Shown here: one piece after another, positions 1-10,536 of the stretch | Layout: every line of letters starts with the position of its first letter | Numbering within the stretch: the stretch's first letter is position 1 | NCBI RefSeq assembly: GCF_017599305.1 | Contig: NZ_JAGFWR010000004.1 | Coordinates: 124,001-188,000 of the forward strand | Length of the DNA: 64,000 nt | From: Micromonospora antibiotica | GTDB taxonomy: Bacteria; Actinomycetota; Actinomycetes; Mycobacteriales; Micromonosporaceae | Direction of reading: 5' to 3' | Made by a program: the position numbers and the translations under genes | Notes under the pieces: generated by a model | Databases searched by the model: none | What the model saw: only the letters and a program-made list of their open reading frames with translations | Told to the model about the DNA's origin: nothing

Positions 1-61
1 GCTGGCGATCGGCCTGGCCGTGTTCCTGGTGGTCGCCCTGTTGTTCCCGGAGCGGTTCTGA
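1..61 (+). CDS. kdpF: KdpF, small subunit of K+-transporting ATPase (3' end only)
   Basis: Only the last 19 codons lie in the window, reading ...[19 protein letters not shown] then TGA. This hydrophobic single helix ending in LLFPERF is typical of the KdpF peptide that stabilises the KdpABC pump in the membrane. The stop codon overlaps the first base of the kdpA ATG, so translation is probably coupled. The start lies before the window. Confidence 0.85.
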   Translation, partial: LAIGLAVFLVVALLFPERF

Positions 62-1716
62 TGACCATGACAACAGCGGGCGTCGTCTTCGTCCTGTCCC
101 TGGTCGCGGCCCTCGTCGCGGTCTACAAGCCGTTCGGCGACTACATGTTCCGGGTGGTGTCGGGCACCGAGCAGTCCCGCATGGAGCGGGGCATGTACCG
201 CCTGGTCGGGGTCAACCCGGCCGCCGAGCAGTCGTGGGGCGTGTACGCCCGCAGCGTCCTGGCGTTCTCCGCGATCTCGATCCTGTTCCTCTACCTGTTG
301 CAGCGGGTGCAGGACAAACTGTGGCTGTCGCTGGGTTTCGACCCGGTGGTCCCGCACGGGGCGTGGAACACCGCGGTGTCGTTCGTGACCAACACGAACT
401 GGCAGTGGTACTCCGGTGAGTCGACCATGGGCCATCTGGTGCAGATGGCCGGGTTGGCGGTGCAGAACTTCGTCTCGGCCGCGGTGGGCATCGCCGTGGC
501 GGTGGCCCTGGTCCGTGGCTTCGCCCGCAGCCGTACCGGCGAGCTGGGCAACTTCTGGGTCGACCTGACCCGCATCGTGCTGCGGATACTGCTGCCGATC
601 GCGGTGTTGGGGGCCCTGGCGCTGATGTTCGGCGGCGTGGTGCAGAACCTGTCCGGCGGCACCGACGTGACCACGCTGACCGGCGGCACCCAGACGATCA
701 CCGGCGGGCCGGTGGCCAGCCAGGAGGTGATCAAGGAACTCGGCACCAACGGGGGCGGCTTCTACAACGTCAACAGCGCCCACCCGTTCGAGAACCCCAC
801 CACCTGGACCAACTGGATCGAGATCTTCCTGATCCTGTTGATCCCGTTCAGCCTGCCCCGGGTCTTCGGCCGGATGGTCGGCCAGAACCGGCAGGGCTAC
901 GCCATCGCTGCCGTCATGGCGATCCTCGCGCTCGCCAGCATCACCCTGACCAACGTCTTCGAGTTGAGTGGGCACGGCACCGTCCCTCAGGCCGTCGGTG
1001 CGGCCCTCGAAGGCAAGGAGGTCCGGTTCGACGTGTCGAACTCGGCTACCTTCGCCGCCGCCACCACGCTCACCTCGACCGGCGCGGTCAACTCGTTCCA
1101 CGACTCGTTCACCCCGCTCGGCGGCGGGATGTTGCTCGGCAACATGATGCTCGGCGAGGTCGCCCCCGGTGGTGTCGGCGCTGGCCTCTACGGACTGTTG
1201 ATCCTGGCGGTGATCACCGTCTTCGTCGCCGGGCTGATGGTCGGGCGCACCCCGGAGTACCTGGGCAAGAAGATCGGCTCCCGGGAGATCAAGCTCGCCT
1301 CACTGTATTTCCTGGTCACCCCGGCGCTGGTGCTGACCGGCACGGCGGCGGCCTTCGCCACCGGCAACAACTCCACCGCGCTCAACGTCGGCCCACACGG
1401 GCTCTCCGAGGTGCTGTACGCGTTCACCTCGGCCAGCAACAACAACGGCTCCGCGTTCGCCGGCATCACGGTGAGCACGCCGTGGTGGAACACCGCGCTC
1501 GGCCTCTGCATGCTTCTGGGTCGCTTCCTGCCGATCATCTTCGTGCTCGCCCTGGCCGGCTCGCTGGCCCGCCAGCAACCCACCCCCGCCTCCGAGGGCA
1601 CCCTGCCGACCCACCGACCGCTCTTCGTCGGGATGGTCGTCGGCGTCACGGTGATCCTGGTCGCGCTGACCTTCCTGCCCGCCCTCGCGCTCGGCCCGCT
1701 GGCTGAGGGGCTGTGA
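61..1716 (+). CDS. kdpA: KdpA, K+-translocating channel-like subunit
   Basis: KdpA forms the K+ selectivity pore of the high-affinity Kdp pump in the cytoplasmic membrane. The 551-residue product has the usual family length and about ten hydrophobic segments. It carries family signatures such as [11 protein letters not shown] near residue 110, [17 protein letters not shown] near residue 225, and [12 protein letters not shown] near residue 460, which match the repeated pore-loop regions. Starts at ATG 61 or ATG 67 are both possible; 61 overlaps the kdpF stop. It is followed directly by kdpB with overlapping or nearly overlapping codons, so it is part of one kdpFABC operon. Confidence 0.97.
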   Translation: MTMTTAGVVFVLSLVAALVAVYKPFGDYMFRVVSGTEQSRMERGMYRLVGVNPAAEQSWGVYARSVLAFSAISILFLYLLQRVQDKLWLSLGFDPVVPHGAWNTAVSFVTNTNWQWYSGESTMGHLVQMAGLAVQNFVSAAVGIAVAVALVRGFARSRTGELGNFWVDLTRIVLRILLPIAVLGALALMFGGVVQNLSGGTDVTTLTGGTQTITGGPVASQEVIKELGTNGGGFYNVNSAHPFENPTTWTNWIEIFLILLIPFSLPRVFGRMVGQNRQGYAIAAVMAILALASITLTNVFELSGHGTVPQAVGAALEGKEVRFDVSNSATFAAATTLTSTGAVNSFHDSFTPLGGGMLLGNMMLGEVAPGGVGAGLYGLLILAVITVFVAGLMVGRTPEYLGKKIGSREIKLASLYFLVTPALVLTGTAAAFATGNNSTALNVGPHGLSEVLYAFTSASNNNGSAFAGITVSTPWWNTALGLCMLLGRFLPIIFVLALAGSLARQQPTPASEGTLPTHRPLFVGMVVGVTVILVALTFLPALALGPLAEGL

Positions 1717-1736
1717 CCACCATGAGAGAGAAGGAC

Positions 1737-3929
1737 ATGACCACGTCCACGCCGGCGCCGCACGGCACCGCCGACGCGGGGACCGCCGGCACCCCGGCCA
1801 CCCGGGGCAACCGGGCCGGCGGCGGCCTGCTCGACCCGAAGCAACTGTTCCGCTCCCTGCCGGACGCCCTGCGCAAGCTCGACCCGCGCACCCTGTGGCG
1901 CAACCCGGTGATGCTGATCGTCGAGATCGGCGCGGCCTTCACCACCGTCCTCGCGGTGACCGACCCGTCGGTGTTCGCCTGGGCGATCACGATCTGGCTG
2001 TGGCTCACCGTGCTCTTCGCGAACCTCGCCGAGGCGGTCGCCGAGGGGCGCGGCAAGGCCCAGGCCGCCACCCTGCGCCAGGCCAAGAAGGACACCATCG
2101 CCACCCGCCTGGTGGGCTGGACACCCGGCGCCGCAGCCGACCGCTACCGGGAGCAGGCCGTCCCGGCCCCCGAGTTGAAGCAGGGCGACGTCGTCCTGGT
2201 CGAGGCCGGCGGCATCATCCCCGGTGACGGGGACATCGTCGAGGGCATCGCCAGCGTCGACGAGTCGGCCATCACCGGTGAGTCCGCCCCCGTCATCCGG
2301 GAGTCCGGCGGCGACCGCAGCGCCGTCACCGGCGGCACCCGCGTCCTCTCCGACCGGATCATCGTGAAGATCACCCAGAAGCCGGGGGAGAGCTTCATCG
2401 ACCGGATGATCGCCCTGGTCGAGGGCGCGAACCGGCAGAAGACGCCGAACGAGATCGCACTGAACATCCTGCTCGCCGCGCTCACGGTCATCTTCCTGCT
2501 GGCCGTGGTCACCCTCCAGCCCCTTGCCATCTACTCGAAGGGCTACCAGGCCGCCGCGCCGGACTCCGGGGCGATCACCGACGCCGGCGTCACCGGCGTG
2601 GTGCTGGTCTCCCTGCTGGTCTGCCTGATCCCCACCACCATCGGCGCCCTGCTGTCGGCCATCGGCATCGCCGGCATGGACCGCCTCGTGCAGCGCAACG
2701 TCCTGGCGATGAGCGGCCGGGCCGTCGAAGCGGCCGGGGACGTCAACACGCTACTGCTCGACAAGACCGGCACGATCACCCTGGGCAACCGGCAGGCCGC
2801 CGAGTTCGTACCCGTCGAGGGGGTGACCGCCGCGACGGTCGCCGACGCCGCGCAACTGTCCAGCCTCGCCGACGAGACCCCCGAGGGGCGATCGGTGGTC
2901 GTCCTGGCGAAGAACGAGTTCGGGCTGCGCGAGCGGGAGCCGGGGCTGATGCCGCACGCGACGTTCGTGCCGTTCACCGCCCAGACCCGGATGAGCGGCG
3001 TCGACCTCGCTCCCGGCGCCGGGGACGGACCGGCGCGCCAGGTCCGCAAGGGCGCCGCCGCGGCGGTGATGAAGTGGGTACGCGACAACGGCGGGCATCC
3101 CACCGCCCACGTCGGGGAGATCGTGGACACGATCAGCGGCACCGGCGGCACCCCGCTGGTCGTCGCCGAGCACATCGAGGGTGAGCCGGCCCGCGCCCTC
3201 GGCGTGATCCACCTCAAGGACGTGGTCAAGGCCGGCATGCGGGAGCGGTTCGCCGAGATGCGCCGGATGGGCATCCGAACCGTGATGATCACCGGGGACA
3301 ACCCGCGTACCGCGCAGGCGATCGCCGACGAGGCCGGCGTGGACGACTTCCTCGCCGAGGCCACCCCGGAGGACAAGCTCGCCCTGATCCGCAAGGAACA
3401 GGAGGGCGGTCGGCTGGTCGCGATGACCGGGGACGGCACCAACGACGCCCCCGCCCTCGCGCAGGCGGACGTCGGGGTCGCGATGAACACCGGCACGTCG
3501 GCGGCGAAGGAGGCCGGCAACATGGTCGACCTGGACTCCGACCCGACCAAGCTGATCGAGATCGTGGAGATCGGCAAGCAGTTGCTGATCACCCGGGGCG
3601 CGTTGACCACCTTCAGCATCGCCAACGACATCGCCAAGTACTTCGCGATCATCCCAGCCATGTTCGCCGGCATCTACCCGAGCCTGGACACGCTGAACAT
3701 CATGCGACTGTCCAGCCCGGAATCGGCGATCCTCTCGGCGGTCATCTTCAACGCGATCGTCATCGTCGCGCTCATCCCGCTGGCCCTGCGCGGCGTGCGC
3801 TACCGCCCGGCCAGCGCGTCGACGTTGCTCAGCCGCAACCTGCTGGTCTACGGCCTCGGCGGCATCATCGTGCCGTTCGTCGGCATCAAACTCATCGACC
3901 TGCTCATCCAGTTCGTCCCGGGGATCTGA
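1737..3929 (+). CDS. kdpB: KdpB, P-type ATPase subunit of the Kdp pump
   Basis: KdpB hydrolyses ATP to drive K+ uptake. Visible motifs are TGES in the actuator domain, the DKTGTIT phosphorylation loop (Asp about 342 from this start) and the [12 protein letters not shown] hinge. I chose ATG 1737, preceded by a purine-rich AGAGAGAAGG. GTG 1713 (overlapping the kdpA stop) and ATG 1722 are alternatives that would add a few residues. The N-terminus is a low-complexity stretch before the [15 protein letters not shown] segment common in KdpB. kdpC follows after one base. Confidence 0.97.
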   Translation: MTTSTPAPHGTADAGTAGTPATRGNRAGGGLLDPKQLFRSLPDALRKLDPRTLWRNPVMLIVEIGAAFTTVLAVTDPSVFAWAITIWLWLTVLFANLAEAVAEGRGKAQAATLRQAKKDTIATRLVGWTPGAAADRYREQAVPAPELKQGDVVLVEAGGIIPGDGDIVEGIASVDESAITGESAPVIRESGGDRSAVTGGTRVLSDRIIVKITQKPGESFIDRMIALVEGANRQKTPNEIALNILLAALTVIFLLAVVTLQPLAIYSKGYQAAAPDSGAITDAGVTGVVLVSLLVCLIPTTIGALLSAIGIAGMDRLVQRNVLAMSGRAVEAAGDVNTLLLDKTGTITLGNRQAAEFVPVEGVTAATVADAAQLSSLADETPEGRSVVVLAKNEFGLREREPGLMPHATFVPFTAQTRMSGVDLAPGAGDGPARQVRKGAAAAVMKWVRDNGGHPTAHVGEIVDTISGTGGTPLVVAEHIEGEPARALGVIHLKDVVKAGMRERFAEMRRMGIRTVMITGDNPRTAQAIADEAGVDDFLAEATPEDKLALIRKEQEGGRLVAMTGDGTNDAPALAQADVGVAMNTGTSAAKEAGNMVDLDSDPTKLIEIVEIGKQLLITRGALTTFSIANDIAKYFAIIPAMFAGIYPSLDTLNIMRLSSPESAILSAVIFNAIVIVALIPLALRGVRYRPASASTLLSRNLLVYGLGGIIVPFVGIKLIDLLIQFVPGI

Positions 3930-3930
3930 C

Positions 3931-4812
3931 ATGCGACTTCCCACCTGGCTGACCCAACACCTCGCCGCGCTGCGCGCGCTGCTGGTCTTCACCGTCGTGC
4001 TCGGGCTGGCCTATCCGCTCGCACTGGTCATCGCCGGGCAACTGCCCGGTCTGTCCGGCAAGGCGGACGGCTCCCTGATCACCGAGGGCGGCACAACCGT
4101 CGGCAGCTCGCTGATCGGCCAGTCCTTCACCGACGCCGACGGCAACCCCGTCCCGCGCTACTTCCAGTCCCGCCCCTCCGCCGCAGGCGACGGCTACGAC
4201 CCCACCTCCACCTCGGCCAGCAACCTCGGCCCGGAAAGCGTCGTCGACACCCTCTCCACCGACCCGGAGGCAGCCTCCGAGAGCCTGCTCACCCAGGTCT
4301 GCGCCCGATCCAAAGCTGTCGGCGAACTCGACGGGGTGGACGGGCGACGCCCGTACTGCACCACTGACGGGGTCGGCGCGGTGCTGGCCGTGTTCCGCGC
4401 CGACGGCCTCACCGGCACGGTCACCCGGGTGGTCAGCGTCAACCAGGCCGCCCCGGCCACCCCGTTCGTCAGCTCGTGGCAGGGCGTGCCGGTCGAGCTG
4501 GCCAGGCCGGGCGAGGACTACGTCGCCGCCGGCGGGCTGATCGTCCCGGTCCGGGGCGACGCCCCGGCCGAACCGGCCGTCCCGTCCGACGCGGTCACCG
4601 CCAGTGGCAGCGGCCTCGACCCGCACATCTCCCCGGCATACGCGCGGATCCAGGTGGCCCGGGTCGCGCGGGAGCGCGGCGCGGACCCTGCAGCGGTCCG
4701 GGCTCTGGTGGAAAAGCACACCACCGGCCGGTCGCTGGGTTTCATGGGTGAACCCGGCGTGAACGTTCTGGAACTCAACCTCGCCCTCGACGAGCGGTTC
4801 CCCGCCCGCTGA
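3931..4812 (+). CDS. kdpC: KdpC, assembly/activity subunit of the Kdp pump (long variant)
   Basis: KdpC is a one-helix membrane protein that stabilises the KdpFABC complex. The N-terminal helix, YPLALVIAGQLP, GSSLIGQSF, YFQSRPSAAGDGYDPTSTSASNLGP and the C-terminal SGSGLDPHISPAYARIQ and LALDERF segments are clear family features. At 293 residues it is roughly 90-100 residues longer than the usual approximately 190. The extra part lies between SNLGP and PSDAVTASGSG, roughly residues 100-215, and includes a pair of cysteines. The flanking core is intact, so it is probably functional. Confidence 0.93.
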   Translation: MRLPTWLTQHLAALRALLVFTVVLGLAYPLALVIAGQLPGLSGKADGSLITEGGTTVGSSLIGQSFTDADGNPVPRYFQSRPSAAGDGYDPTSTSASNLGPESVVDTLSTDPEAASESLLTQVCARSKAVGELDGVDGRRPYCTTDGVGAVLAVFRADGLTGTVTRVVSVNQAAPATPFVSSWQGVPVELARPGEDYVAAGGLIVPVRGDAPAEPAVPSDAVTASGSGLDPHISPAYARIQVARVARERGADPAAVRALVEKHTTGRSLGFMGEPGVNVLELNLALDERFPAR

Positions 4813-4820
4813 CGGACGAC

Positions 4821-4858
4821 GTCGGGCAGGGCCGGCCCTCGGGTCGGCCCTGCCCGAC
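4821..4858 (+). terminator. Strong hairpin terminator after kdpC
   Basis: A perfect 14-bp inverted repeat (gtcgggcagggccg and its complement) separated by a 10-base loop begins 8 bases after the kdpC stop. There is no T-tract, as is usual for GC-rich actinobacterial hairpin terminators. It probably separates kdpFABC expression from kdpDE. Confidence 0.75.
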
Positions 4859-4993
4859 CCGGCCCACAACTCACCGGCCGAGGCGTCGGCCCCGTGCCAT
4901 CCCTGCGATCTTCGACCCCGCCGGTCAACCCCACGGACCAGGCGTTTCCCAATCGCGCTTCCCGAGTGGTTCCCACCAGAGAGGATCTTCCAC

Positions 4994-7546
4994 GTGTCAC
5001 GAGGAGAGCTTCGCATCTACCTGGGGGCCGCCCCTGGCGTCGGCAAGACCTACGCCATGTTGGAGGAGGCCCAACGCCGGGCCGAACGCGGCACGGACGT
5101 GGTGATCGGCTTCGTCGAGACCCACGGCCGCAAGCACACCGCCGCGATGATCGGCGACTTGGAGCAGGTGCCTCGCCGGTCGATGACCTACCGGGGCGTC
5201 GACTTCACCGAGATGGATCTCGACGCGCTGCTGGCCCGCCGACCCGAGGTGGCGGTGGTCGACGAACTGGCCCACACCAACGTCCCCGGCTCCCGACACG
5301 AGAAACGCTGGCAGGATGTCCAGGAACTGCTCGACGCCGGCATCAGCGTGCTGACCACGGTCAACGTCCAGCACCTGGAGTCGATCAACGACGTCGTCGC
5401 GCAGATCACCGGCACCACCCAGCGCGAGACCGTGCCGGACCAGGTGGTCCGCGTGGCCGGCCAGGTCGAGCTGGTCGACATGACCCCGGAGGCACTGCGC
5501 CGGCGGATGGCGCACGGCAACATCTACCGCCCCGACAAGATCGACGCCGCGCTGGGCAACTACTTCCGGGTCGGCAACCTCACCGCGCTGCGCGAGCTGG
5601 CCCTGCTGTGGCTGGCCGACAAGGTCGACGACCAGCTCGACGCCTACCGGGCCCAGCAGGGTATCTCCGACACCTGGGAGGCCCGGGAACGGGTGGTCGT
5701 CGCGCTCACCGGGGGCCCCGAAGGAGAGACGCTGGTCCGGCGGGCCGCCCGGATCGCCGCCCGCAGCAAGGGCGCCGACCTGCTCGCCGTGCACGTCGCC
5801 CGCAGCGACGGGCTCGCCGGGGCGGACCCGGCCCAACTCGCCCGACAGCGCGTCCTGGTGGAGAGCCTCGGCGGCACCTACCACCAGGTCCTCGGCACCG
5901 ACGTCCCGCACGCGTTGCTGGACTTCGCCCAAGGGGTCAACGCCACCCAACTCGTCCTCGGCGCCAGCCGCCGGGGCCGACTGGCCCAGATGCTCTCCCG
6001 GGGAGTCGGGGTCACCACCACCGCCCTGTCCGGCGCCATCGACGTGCACCTGGTCACCCACCCGCAGGCGGGTCGGGGCCGGCGGACGACCGGCGTCCCG
6101 GCGGCGCTCTCGCGTCGGCGCCGGCTGCTCGGCTTCGCGCTGGCCGGGTTGGGCATGCCGCTGCTCACCCTGCTGCTGTGGGTACTGCCGGACCTCACCC
6201 TGACCAACGACATCCTGCTCTTCCTCGCCGGGGTCGTCGGGGTCGCGCTGGTCGGCGGGCTGTGGCCGGCGCTCGTCGCCGCGCTCGTCGGCTCCCTGCT
6301 GCTGAACTGGTTCTTCACCCCGCCCTACTACACCCTGACCATCGCCCAGGCGGACAATCTCCTCGCGCTCGGCATCTTCGTCGGCGTCGCCCTCGCGGTG
6401 AGCTGGGTGGTCGACGTGGCGGCCCGCCGGACCCGGGAGGCCGCGCGAGCCTCCGCCGACGCCCAGACCCTCGCCACCGTGGCCGGCGGGGTGCTGCGCG
6501 GGCAACGACCGCTTCCCGCCCTGCTGGACCGGCTCCGGGAGACCTTCGCGCTGCGCGCGGTCAGCGTCCTGGAACTGACCGCCGAGGCCGAGGGACGGCC
6601 CGGTCGGGCCCGCGAGGCAGGCGCCTGGCGGATCGTGGCCAGTGTCGGTCAGGCCCCGGCCAGCAGCCCCGGCGCGGGGGAGACGGCGGTACCGGTCGAC
6701 GACCAGCTCACCGTCGTGCTGTCCGGCCGCCGGTTGGAGGCCGCCGACCGCCGGGTCGTCGAGGCATTCGCCGCGCAGGCCGCCGTCGCGCTGCGTCAGG
6801 AACGGCTCGCCGAGGAAGCAGCCACCGCCCGTCCACTGGCCGAGGCCGACCGCATGCGGACCGCGCTGCTCGCCGCGGTCAGCCACGACCTGCGCACCCC
6901 GTTGGCATCGGCGAAGGCCGCGGTGAGCAGCCTGCGCAGCCCCGACGTCGAGTTCGACGCCGAGGACCGAGACGAGTTGCTCGCCACCGCCGACGAGTCG
7001 CTGGACCGGCTCGGCCGGCTCGTGGAGAACCTGCTCGACATGAGCCGCCTCCAGGCCGGCGTACTGGGCGTCAGCGCCACCGGGATAGGGCTGGAGGATG
7101 CGGTCCCACGGGCGCTGGACGAACTCGGCCCGGCGGCGGCCGACGTGACGACCGACATCCCGGCCGACCTGCCGGCCGCACTGGCCGACCCGGGGCTACT
7201 GGAACGGGTGCTGGTCAACATCGTCGCCAACGCGCTGCGGCACAGCCCGGCCGGACATCCGCCCACGCTCACCGCCAGCGCCCACGCCGGGCAGGTGGAG
7301 CTGCGGGTCATCGACACCGGCCCCGGCATCCCCGAGGACCAGTGGGAGCACGTGTTCCTACCGTTCCAACGCCTCGGCGACCGCGACAACACCACCGGCG
7401 TCGGCCTCGGCCTCGCCCTGTCCCGGGGGCTGGCCGAGGCGATGGGCGGCAGCATCACCCCCGAGACCACCCCCGGCGGCGGGCTGACCATGGTGCTGCG
7501 GCTGCCCGCCGCCGCGCCGACCAGCATTGAAGGGCCGCAGGAATGA
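4994..7546 (+). CDS. kdpD: KdpD, K+-responsive sensor histidine kinase
   Basis: Membrane sensor kinase controlling kdp expression through KdpE. Order of parts in the 850 residues: KdpD N-terminal domain with Walker A GAAPGVGKT (11-19) and DELAHTN; a USP-like domain (about 230-350); four clustered membrane helices (about 375-480); a GAF-like segment; a HisKA box with SHDLRTPLAS (phosphoacceptor His631); and HATPase boxes including NALRHSP, DTGPGIP and GVGLGLAL. The GTG start is preceded by AGAGAGG at a suitable distance and gives the conserved N-terminus. It overlaps kdpE by four bases (ATGA). It is probably transcribed from its own promoter in the 4859-4993 gap, since a hairpin separates it from kdpC. 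Confidence 0.96.
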   Translation: MSRGELRIYLGAAPGVGKTYAMLEEAQRRAERGTDVVIGFVETHGRKHTAAMIGDLEQVPRRSMTYRGVDFTEMDLDALLARRPEVAVVDELAHTNVPGSRHEKRWQDVQELLDAGISVLTTVNVQHLESINDVVAQITGTTQRETVPDQVVRVAGQVELVDMTPEALRRRMAHGNIYRPDKIDAALGNYFRVGNLTALRELALLWLADKVDDQLDAYRAQQGISDTWEARERVVVALTGGPEGETLVRRAARIAARSKGADLLAVHVARSDGLAGADPAQLARQRVLVESLGGTYHQVLGTDVPHALLDFAQGVNATQLVLGASRRGRLAQMLSRGVGVTTTALSGAIDVHLVTHPQAGRGRRTTGVPAALSRRRRLLGFALAGLGMPLLTLLLWVLPDLTLTNDILLFLAGVVGVALVGGLWPALVAALVGSLLLNWFFTPPYYTLTIAQADNLLALGIFVGVALAVSWVVDVAARRTREAARASADAQTLATVAGGVLRGQRPLPALLDRLRETFALRAVSVLELTAEAEGRPGRAREAGAWRIVASVGQAPASSPGAGETAVPVDDQLTVVLSGRRLEAADRRVVEAFAAQAAVALRQERLAEEAATARPLAEADRMRTALLAAVSHDLRTPLASAKAAVSSLRSPDVEFDAEDRDELLATADESLDRLGRLVENLLDMSRLQAGVLGVSATGIGLEDAVPRALDELGPAAADVTTDIPADLPAALADPGLLERVLVNIVANALRHSPAGHPPTLTASAHAGQVELRVIDTGPGIPEDQWEHVFLPFQRLGDRDNTTGVGLGLALSRGLAEAMGGSITPETTPGGGLTMVLRLPAAAPTSIEGPQE

Positions 7547-8241
7547 CCCGCATCCTCGTCGTCGATGACGAGCCGCAGATCCTGCGCGCCCTGCGGATCA
7601 ACCTGCGCGCCCGCGGCTACGACATCGAGACCGCCGAGACCGGTACGGCGGCTCTCAGGGCTGCTGTCAGCCATCAGCCGGACCTGGTAGTGCTTGATCT
7701 GGGTCTACCCGACATCGACGGTGTCGACGTCATCCGCGGGCTGCGTGGATGGACCACCATGCCGATCATCGTGCTCTCCGGCCGGGCCGGCAGCGCGGAC
7801 AAGGTCGCCGCCCTCGACGCCGGAGCCGACGACTACGTCACCAAGCCCTTCGGCGTGGACGAACTCCTGGCCCGGATCCGCGCGGTCACCCGCCGCCTCG
7901 CGGCGACACCGGCCGATGCCGCCTCGCCCTCGGCGACGGCTGCTCCCCGGGTGGGTCGGCACACCGTCAACCTGGTCGACCGGACCGTCACCCGCGACGA
8001 CGGCGCCGAGGTGCGGCTCACCCGCATCCAGTGGGCCATGCTCGACAAGCTGCTGCGCCACCCCGGCAAGCTGATCAGCCAGCGCCAGCTGCTGCACGAC
8101 GTCTGGGGCCCGGAGTACCAGCACGAGACCAACTATCTGCGGCAGTACATGGCGCAGCTGCGGCGCAAGCTCGAAGACGACCCCGCCCGTCCCCGGCATC
8201 TCATCACCGAACCGGGCATGGGCTACCGATTCCGGCCCTGA
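7543..8241 (+). CDS. kdpE: KdpE, OmpR-family response regulator
   Basis: DNA-binding partner of KdpD that activates the kdp operon. The 232-residue protein has an N-terminal receiver domain with the acidic pair (DDE, residues 7-9), phospho-acceptor Asp52 in VLDLGLPDIDG, Lys in YVTKPFG, and a C-terminal winged helix (LTRIQWAMLDKLLRHPGKLISQ, NYLRQYMAQLRRKLE, GMGYRF). The start codon overlaps the kdpD stop, so the pair is translationally coupled. Confidence 0.97.
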   Translation: MTRILVVDDEPQILRALRINLRARGYDIETAETGTAALRAAVSHQPDLVVLDLGLPDIDGVDVIRGLRGWTTMPIIVLSGRAGSADKVAALDAGADDYVTKPFGVDELLARIRAVTRRLAATPADAASPSATAAPRVGRHTVNLVDRTVTRDDGAEVRLTRIQWAMLDKLLRHPGKLISQRQLLHDVWGPEYQHETNYLRQYMAQLRRKLEDDPARPRHLITEPGMGYRFRP

Positions 8242-8269
8242 CCAGCCGGGTCAAGGGCGACATGGTGCG

Positions 8270-8659
8270 GTGCTGCGCTTCTTCACCTACTGGCGTCAGA
8301 CCAGCCGCCGCACCGACTACGACCTGCCGCTGCTGCTGCTCGACGAGGACTTCCACAGTTCCGGTCAGGTGTCCTGGACGAACTACCGGCACGACGGCGT
8401 GGTGCACTCCGGCGACGTCACCGATGCGCGCGGCGGCGCGACCGAGTTCATCGACGTCCCGCTGACCGTCGGCGGACGGTACGTGGTTCCGCAGGTCAAC
8501 ATCTACGCCGGGGAGTCGTTCGACGAGGTTGCCGAGTCGATGTTCGGGTACCAGACCCGGGCGCGGGACCAGGGCGGTGCGCCGTTCGATGCGCGGACGG
8601 TGCGGGCGCGGTCGCACCTGCGCGGCCAGGGTCGACTCAACGAGTTGATCCCTCAATAA
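8270..8659 (+). pseudogene. TerD-like domain fragment
   Basis: The 129-residue frame reads as the middle of a TerD-fold protein (TDYDLPLLLLDEDF, GVVHSGDVTD, ATEFIDVPL, VPQVNIYAGESFDEV). From memory this most resembles the C-terminal region of the long MXAN_6230/SCO0854-type RING/TerD proteins. The frame is open upstream into the kdpE 3' end and the assigned GTG has no convincing ribosome binding site. Homologues I recall continue further at both ends. I therefore read it as a truncated remnant joined just behind kdpE. A short functional protein cannot be excluded. Confidence 0.5.
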
Positions 8660-8694
8660 GCTGTGACGGTCGAGGCCCGGTGCTCTCCAGCCCG

Positions 8695-10536
8695 TCAGGC
8701 GCGATGGCGGCGGGTCTTCTCGATGACGTTGTGGCCGTCGGCGTCCTGCTGTCGGGGCGCGTAGCCGGCCTTGCGTAGGGCGGCCATCGTGTCGGCCGTG
8801 GTGGCTCGGCTGGCGAGCACGGTCGGGGCGAGTAGACGCAGGCTGAGCTTGTTCAGCCTCTTGTCGGCGCAGATCTGGGCCAGTAGCGCGGTGTCGTCGC
8901 TGACCAGCGTGCTGGCCACGGGCGTGACCCGTACCGACCCGTGCCGGCGGGCGACGTCGGCGAGCAGGTAGACCAGTGGTTGTGGCAGCCCGCCGTTGGC
9001 GATCTTCCTCAGGGCCCTGAGCAGACGCTGTTCGGTCCAGCCCGCGTCGTACGCGCCGCGTACCGTCGCCGGGCTGAAGCGCCAGGTCGTAGCGGTGCCC
9101 CGGGACTCGACGGCGGCGGTCGCACCGAGGAGTTCAGCCACATCCGGGCTCGGTGTTCCCGCCACGACCGCGGTCAGGTCCGCCTGCAGCCGGGCCGTCC
9201 GGGCGATCTCACCCAGGTCGCCGACCGCCTTGGCGATGTCCGTGCCGGCCAGCAGCGCCTGCCCGGCCGGGCTCACGGCCCCCGCGCCGAGAACCCCCAA
9301 CGTCGCGGCCTCGTCCAGCAGGCCACGCACGGTCGTGGTGCCGCCGAAGGCCAGCGGCTGCCACCACCATATCCACTGCGTCGCGTGCTCGAAGTCCGCC
9401 GTCGCCCGGTCGCCCCACGCCCGCAGCACTGCCATCCGGGCGTGGGTCGACCAGCTCTGGTGGTGCTCCGTAACCCACGGCCCGGTCTGTGCCGACGGCA
9501 GATAGTCCAGGTCGCGCCACGCCTGCAGCATCACCGCGAGTCGTTGATCCAGGCCGAGCCTGAGCCAGCGGTCGTACGCGGCCGTCGGGACCACACGTTC
9601 ATCGAGGTCGGCCAGCCTGGCCTCGTGGGCCACCGCCAGGAGCAGCCGGACGACGGGAACCGTCACGCCCAGCGTCTTCGCCGTCCGGGCCAACTCGCGT
9701 ACGCCCACGCCGCCAGCCTTGACCGTGGCGAGGGGCTCACGTCCGGCCCCGTCCAACAGCGCCGACAACAGGCCGACCACGGCGATGCCCTGGGCCTGTG
9801 CGTCGCGGCGCACTGACGCAGGTTCCGGCGTGTGCCAGACGACCGGCGGCTCCTGTGGCTGGAACGGGGCCCGGTAGCCGGCTTCTCGCACGGCGAGTGC
9901 GACCTGACCCGCCAGCTGATAGTCCTCCCAGGTCACGCGGTAGACCAGCCCGTGCTCCTCGGCCCAGTCCAGCGGATGCACCCGCCGGTAGCGGTCCGTG
10001 AACCGAATCCGGTGTGCGATACCGCTAGCGCCGTAGCGACGGACCTGTCCACCGTCGCGGTCAGCCTCCTCCACCGCCGCCCGCGTCGTGGCCGGCATCC
10101 GCTTGACCAGAGCGTGCACGTTGTCCATGTCGAGGAAGAACTCTTCCACCGCCGCCAGCAGGCCCGCCTTACGGCCCTTGGTGGGCAGCCCCAGGTTGCG
10201 TGCCACCACCTTCAGGTCATCGACGCTCAATGCGGCGGCGAGCTGACCAGCGGCCGGGCCGACACCCAGTGGCCGGGAGAAGACCTCCCGCACGACGCCG
10301 TTCACCGTGAGCCGGCCCCGCCGCCGCGTGACGAGCCCTGCACCTGCGGCGCGCTGCAGGTAGGGCGTCGCGTCGGAGCCGACCAACGCTGACACCTCCG
10401 CCTCGGTGACCAGGCCACCCAGCGCCAGCGCTGCCTCCAACACCTGAAGGGTCGGCAGGTCAAGGCCAGCAAGCTGATCAAACGGACTCACGACTGCACT
10501 CCCGGGACTAGGGCGATCCACCAGATCCAACCGCAC
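8695..10536 (-). CDS. Helicase-associated (XPB/Ssl2-like, Helicase_C_3) domain protein
   Basis: A 613-residue soluble protein of the actinobacterial helicase-associated family. The N-terminal region resembles winged-helix repeats (LDLPTLQVLEAALALGGLVTEAEVSALVG). The C-terminal region has the characteristic SDDTALLAQICADKRLNKLSLRLLAPTVL and TMAALRKAGYAPRQQD blocks. No Walker motifs are present, so it is not itself a helicase. Family members I recall are about 700-800 residues, and this one seems to begin just before the LDxPTLQVLEAL segment, so it may have lost an N-terminal domain. Function unknown; such proteins are often annotated as DNA-repair-associated. Confidence 0.7.
   Translation of the reverse strand: MRLDLVDRPSPGSAVVSPFDQLAGLDLPTLQVLEAALALGGLVTEAEVSALVGSDATPYLQRAAGAGLVTRRRGRLTVNGVVREVFSRPLGVGPAAGQLAAALSVDDLKVVARNLGLPTKGRKAGLLAAVEEFFLDMDNVHALVKRMPATTRAAVEEADRDGGQVRRYGASGIAHRIRFTDRYRRVHPLDWAEEHGLVYRVTWEDYQLAGQVALAVREAGYRAPFQPQEPPVVWHTPEPASVRRDAQAQGIAVVGLLSALLDGAGREPLATVKAGGVGVRELARTAKTLGVTVPVVRLLLAVAHEARLADLDERVVPTAAYDRWLRLGLDQRLAVMLQAWRDLDYLPSAQTGPWVTEHHQSWSTHARMAVLRAWGDRATADFEHATQWIWWWQPLAFGGTTTVRGLLDEAATLGVLGAGAVSPAGQALLAGTDIAKAVGDLGEIARTARLQADLTAVVAGTPSPDVAELLGATAAVESRGTATTWRFSPATVRGAYDAGWTEQRLLRALRKIANGGLPQPLVYLLADVARRHGSVRVTPVASTLVSDDTALLAQICADKRLNKLSLRLLAPTVLASRATTADTMAALRKAGYAPRQQDADGHNVIEKTRRHRA

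Noticed and set aside
2543..3992. Long minus-strand frames opposite kdpB (376 and 413 codons)
   Set aside because: Antisense of a well-defined gene with composition typical of shadow frames and no ribosome binding site or family signal.
4894..7530. 878-codon plus-strand frame over kdpD
   Set aside because: It overlaps kdpD entirely in another frame, is almost all Arg/Gly/Pro/His, and has no domain; it is a GC-rich shadow.
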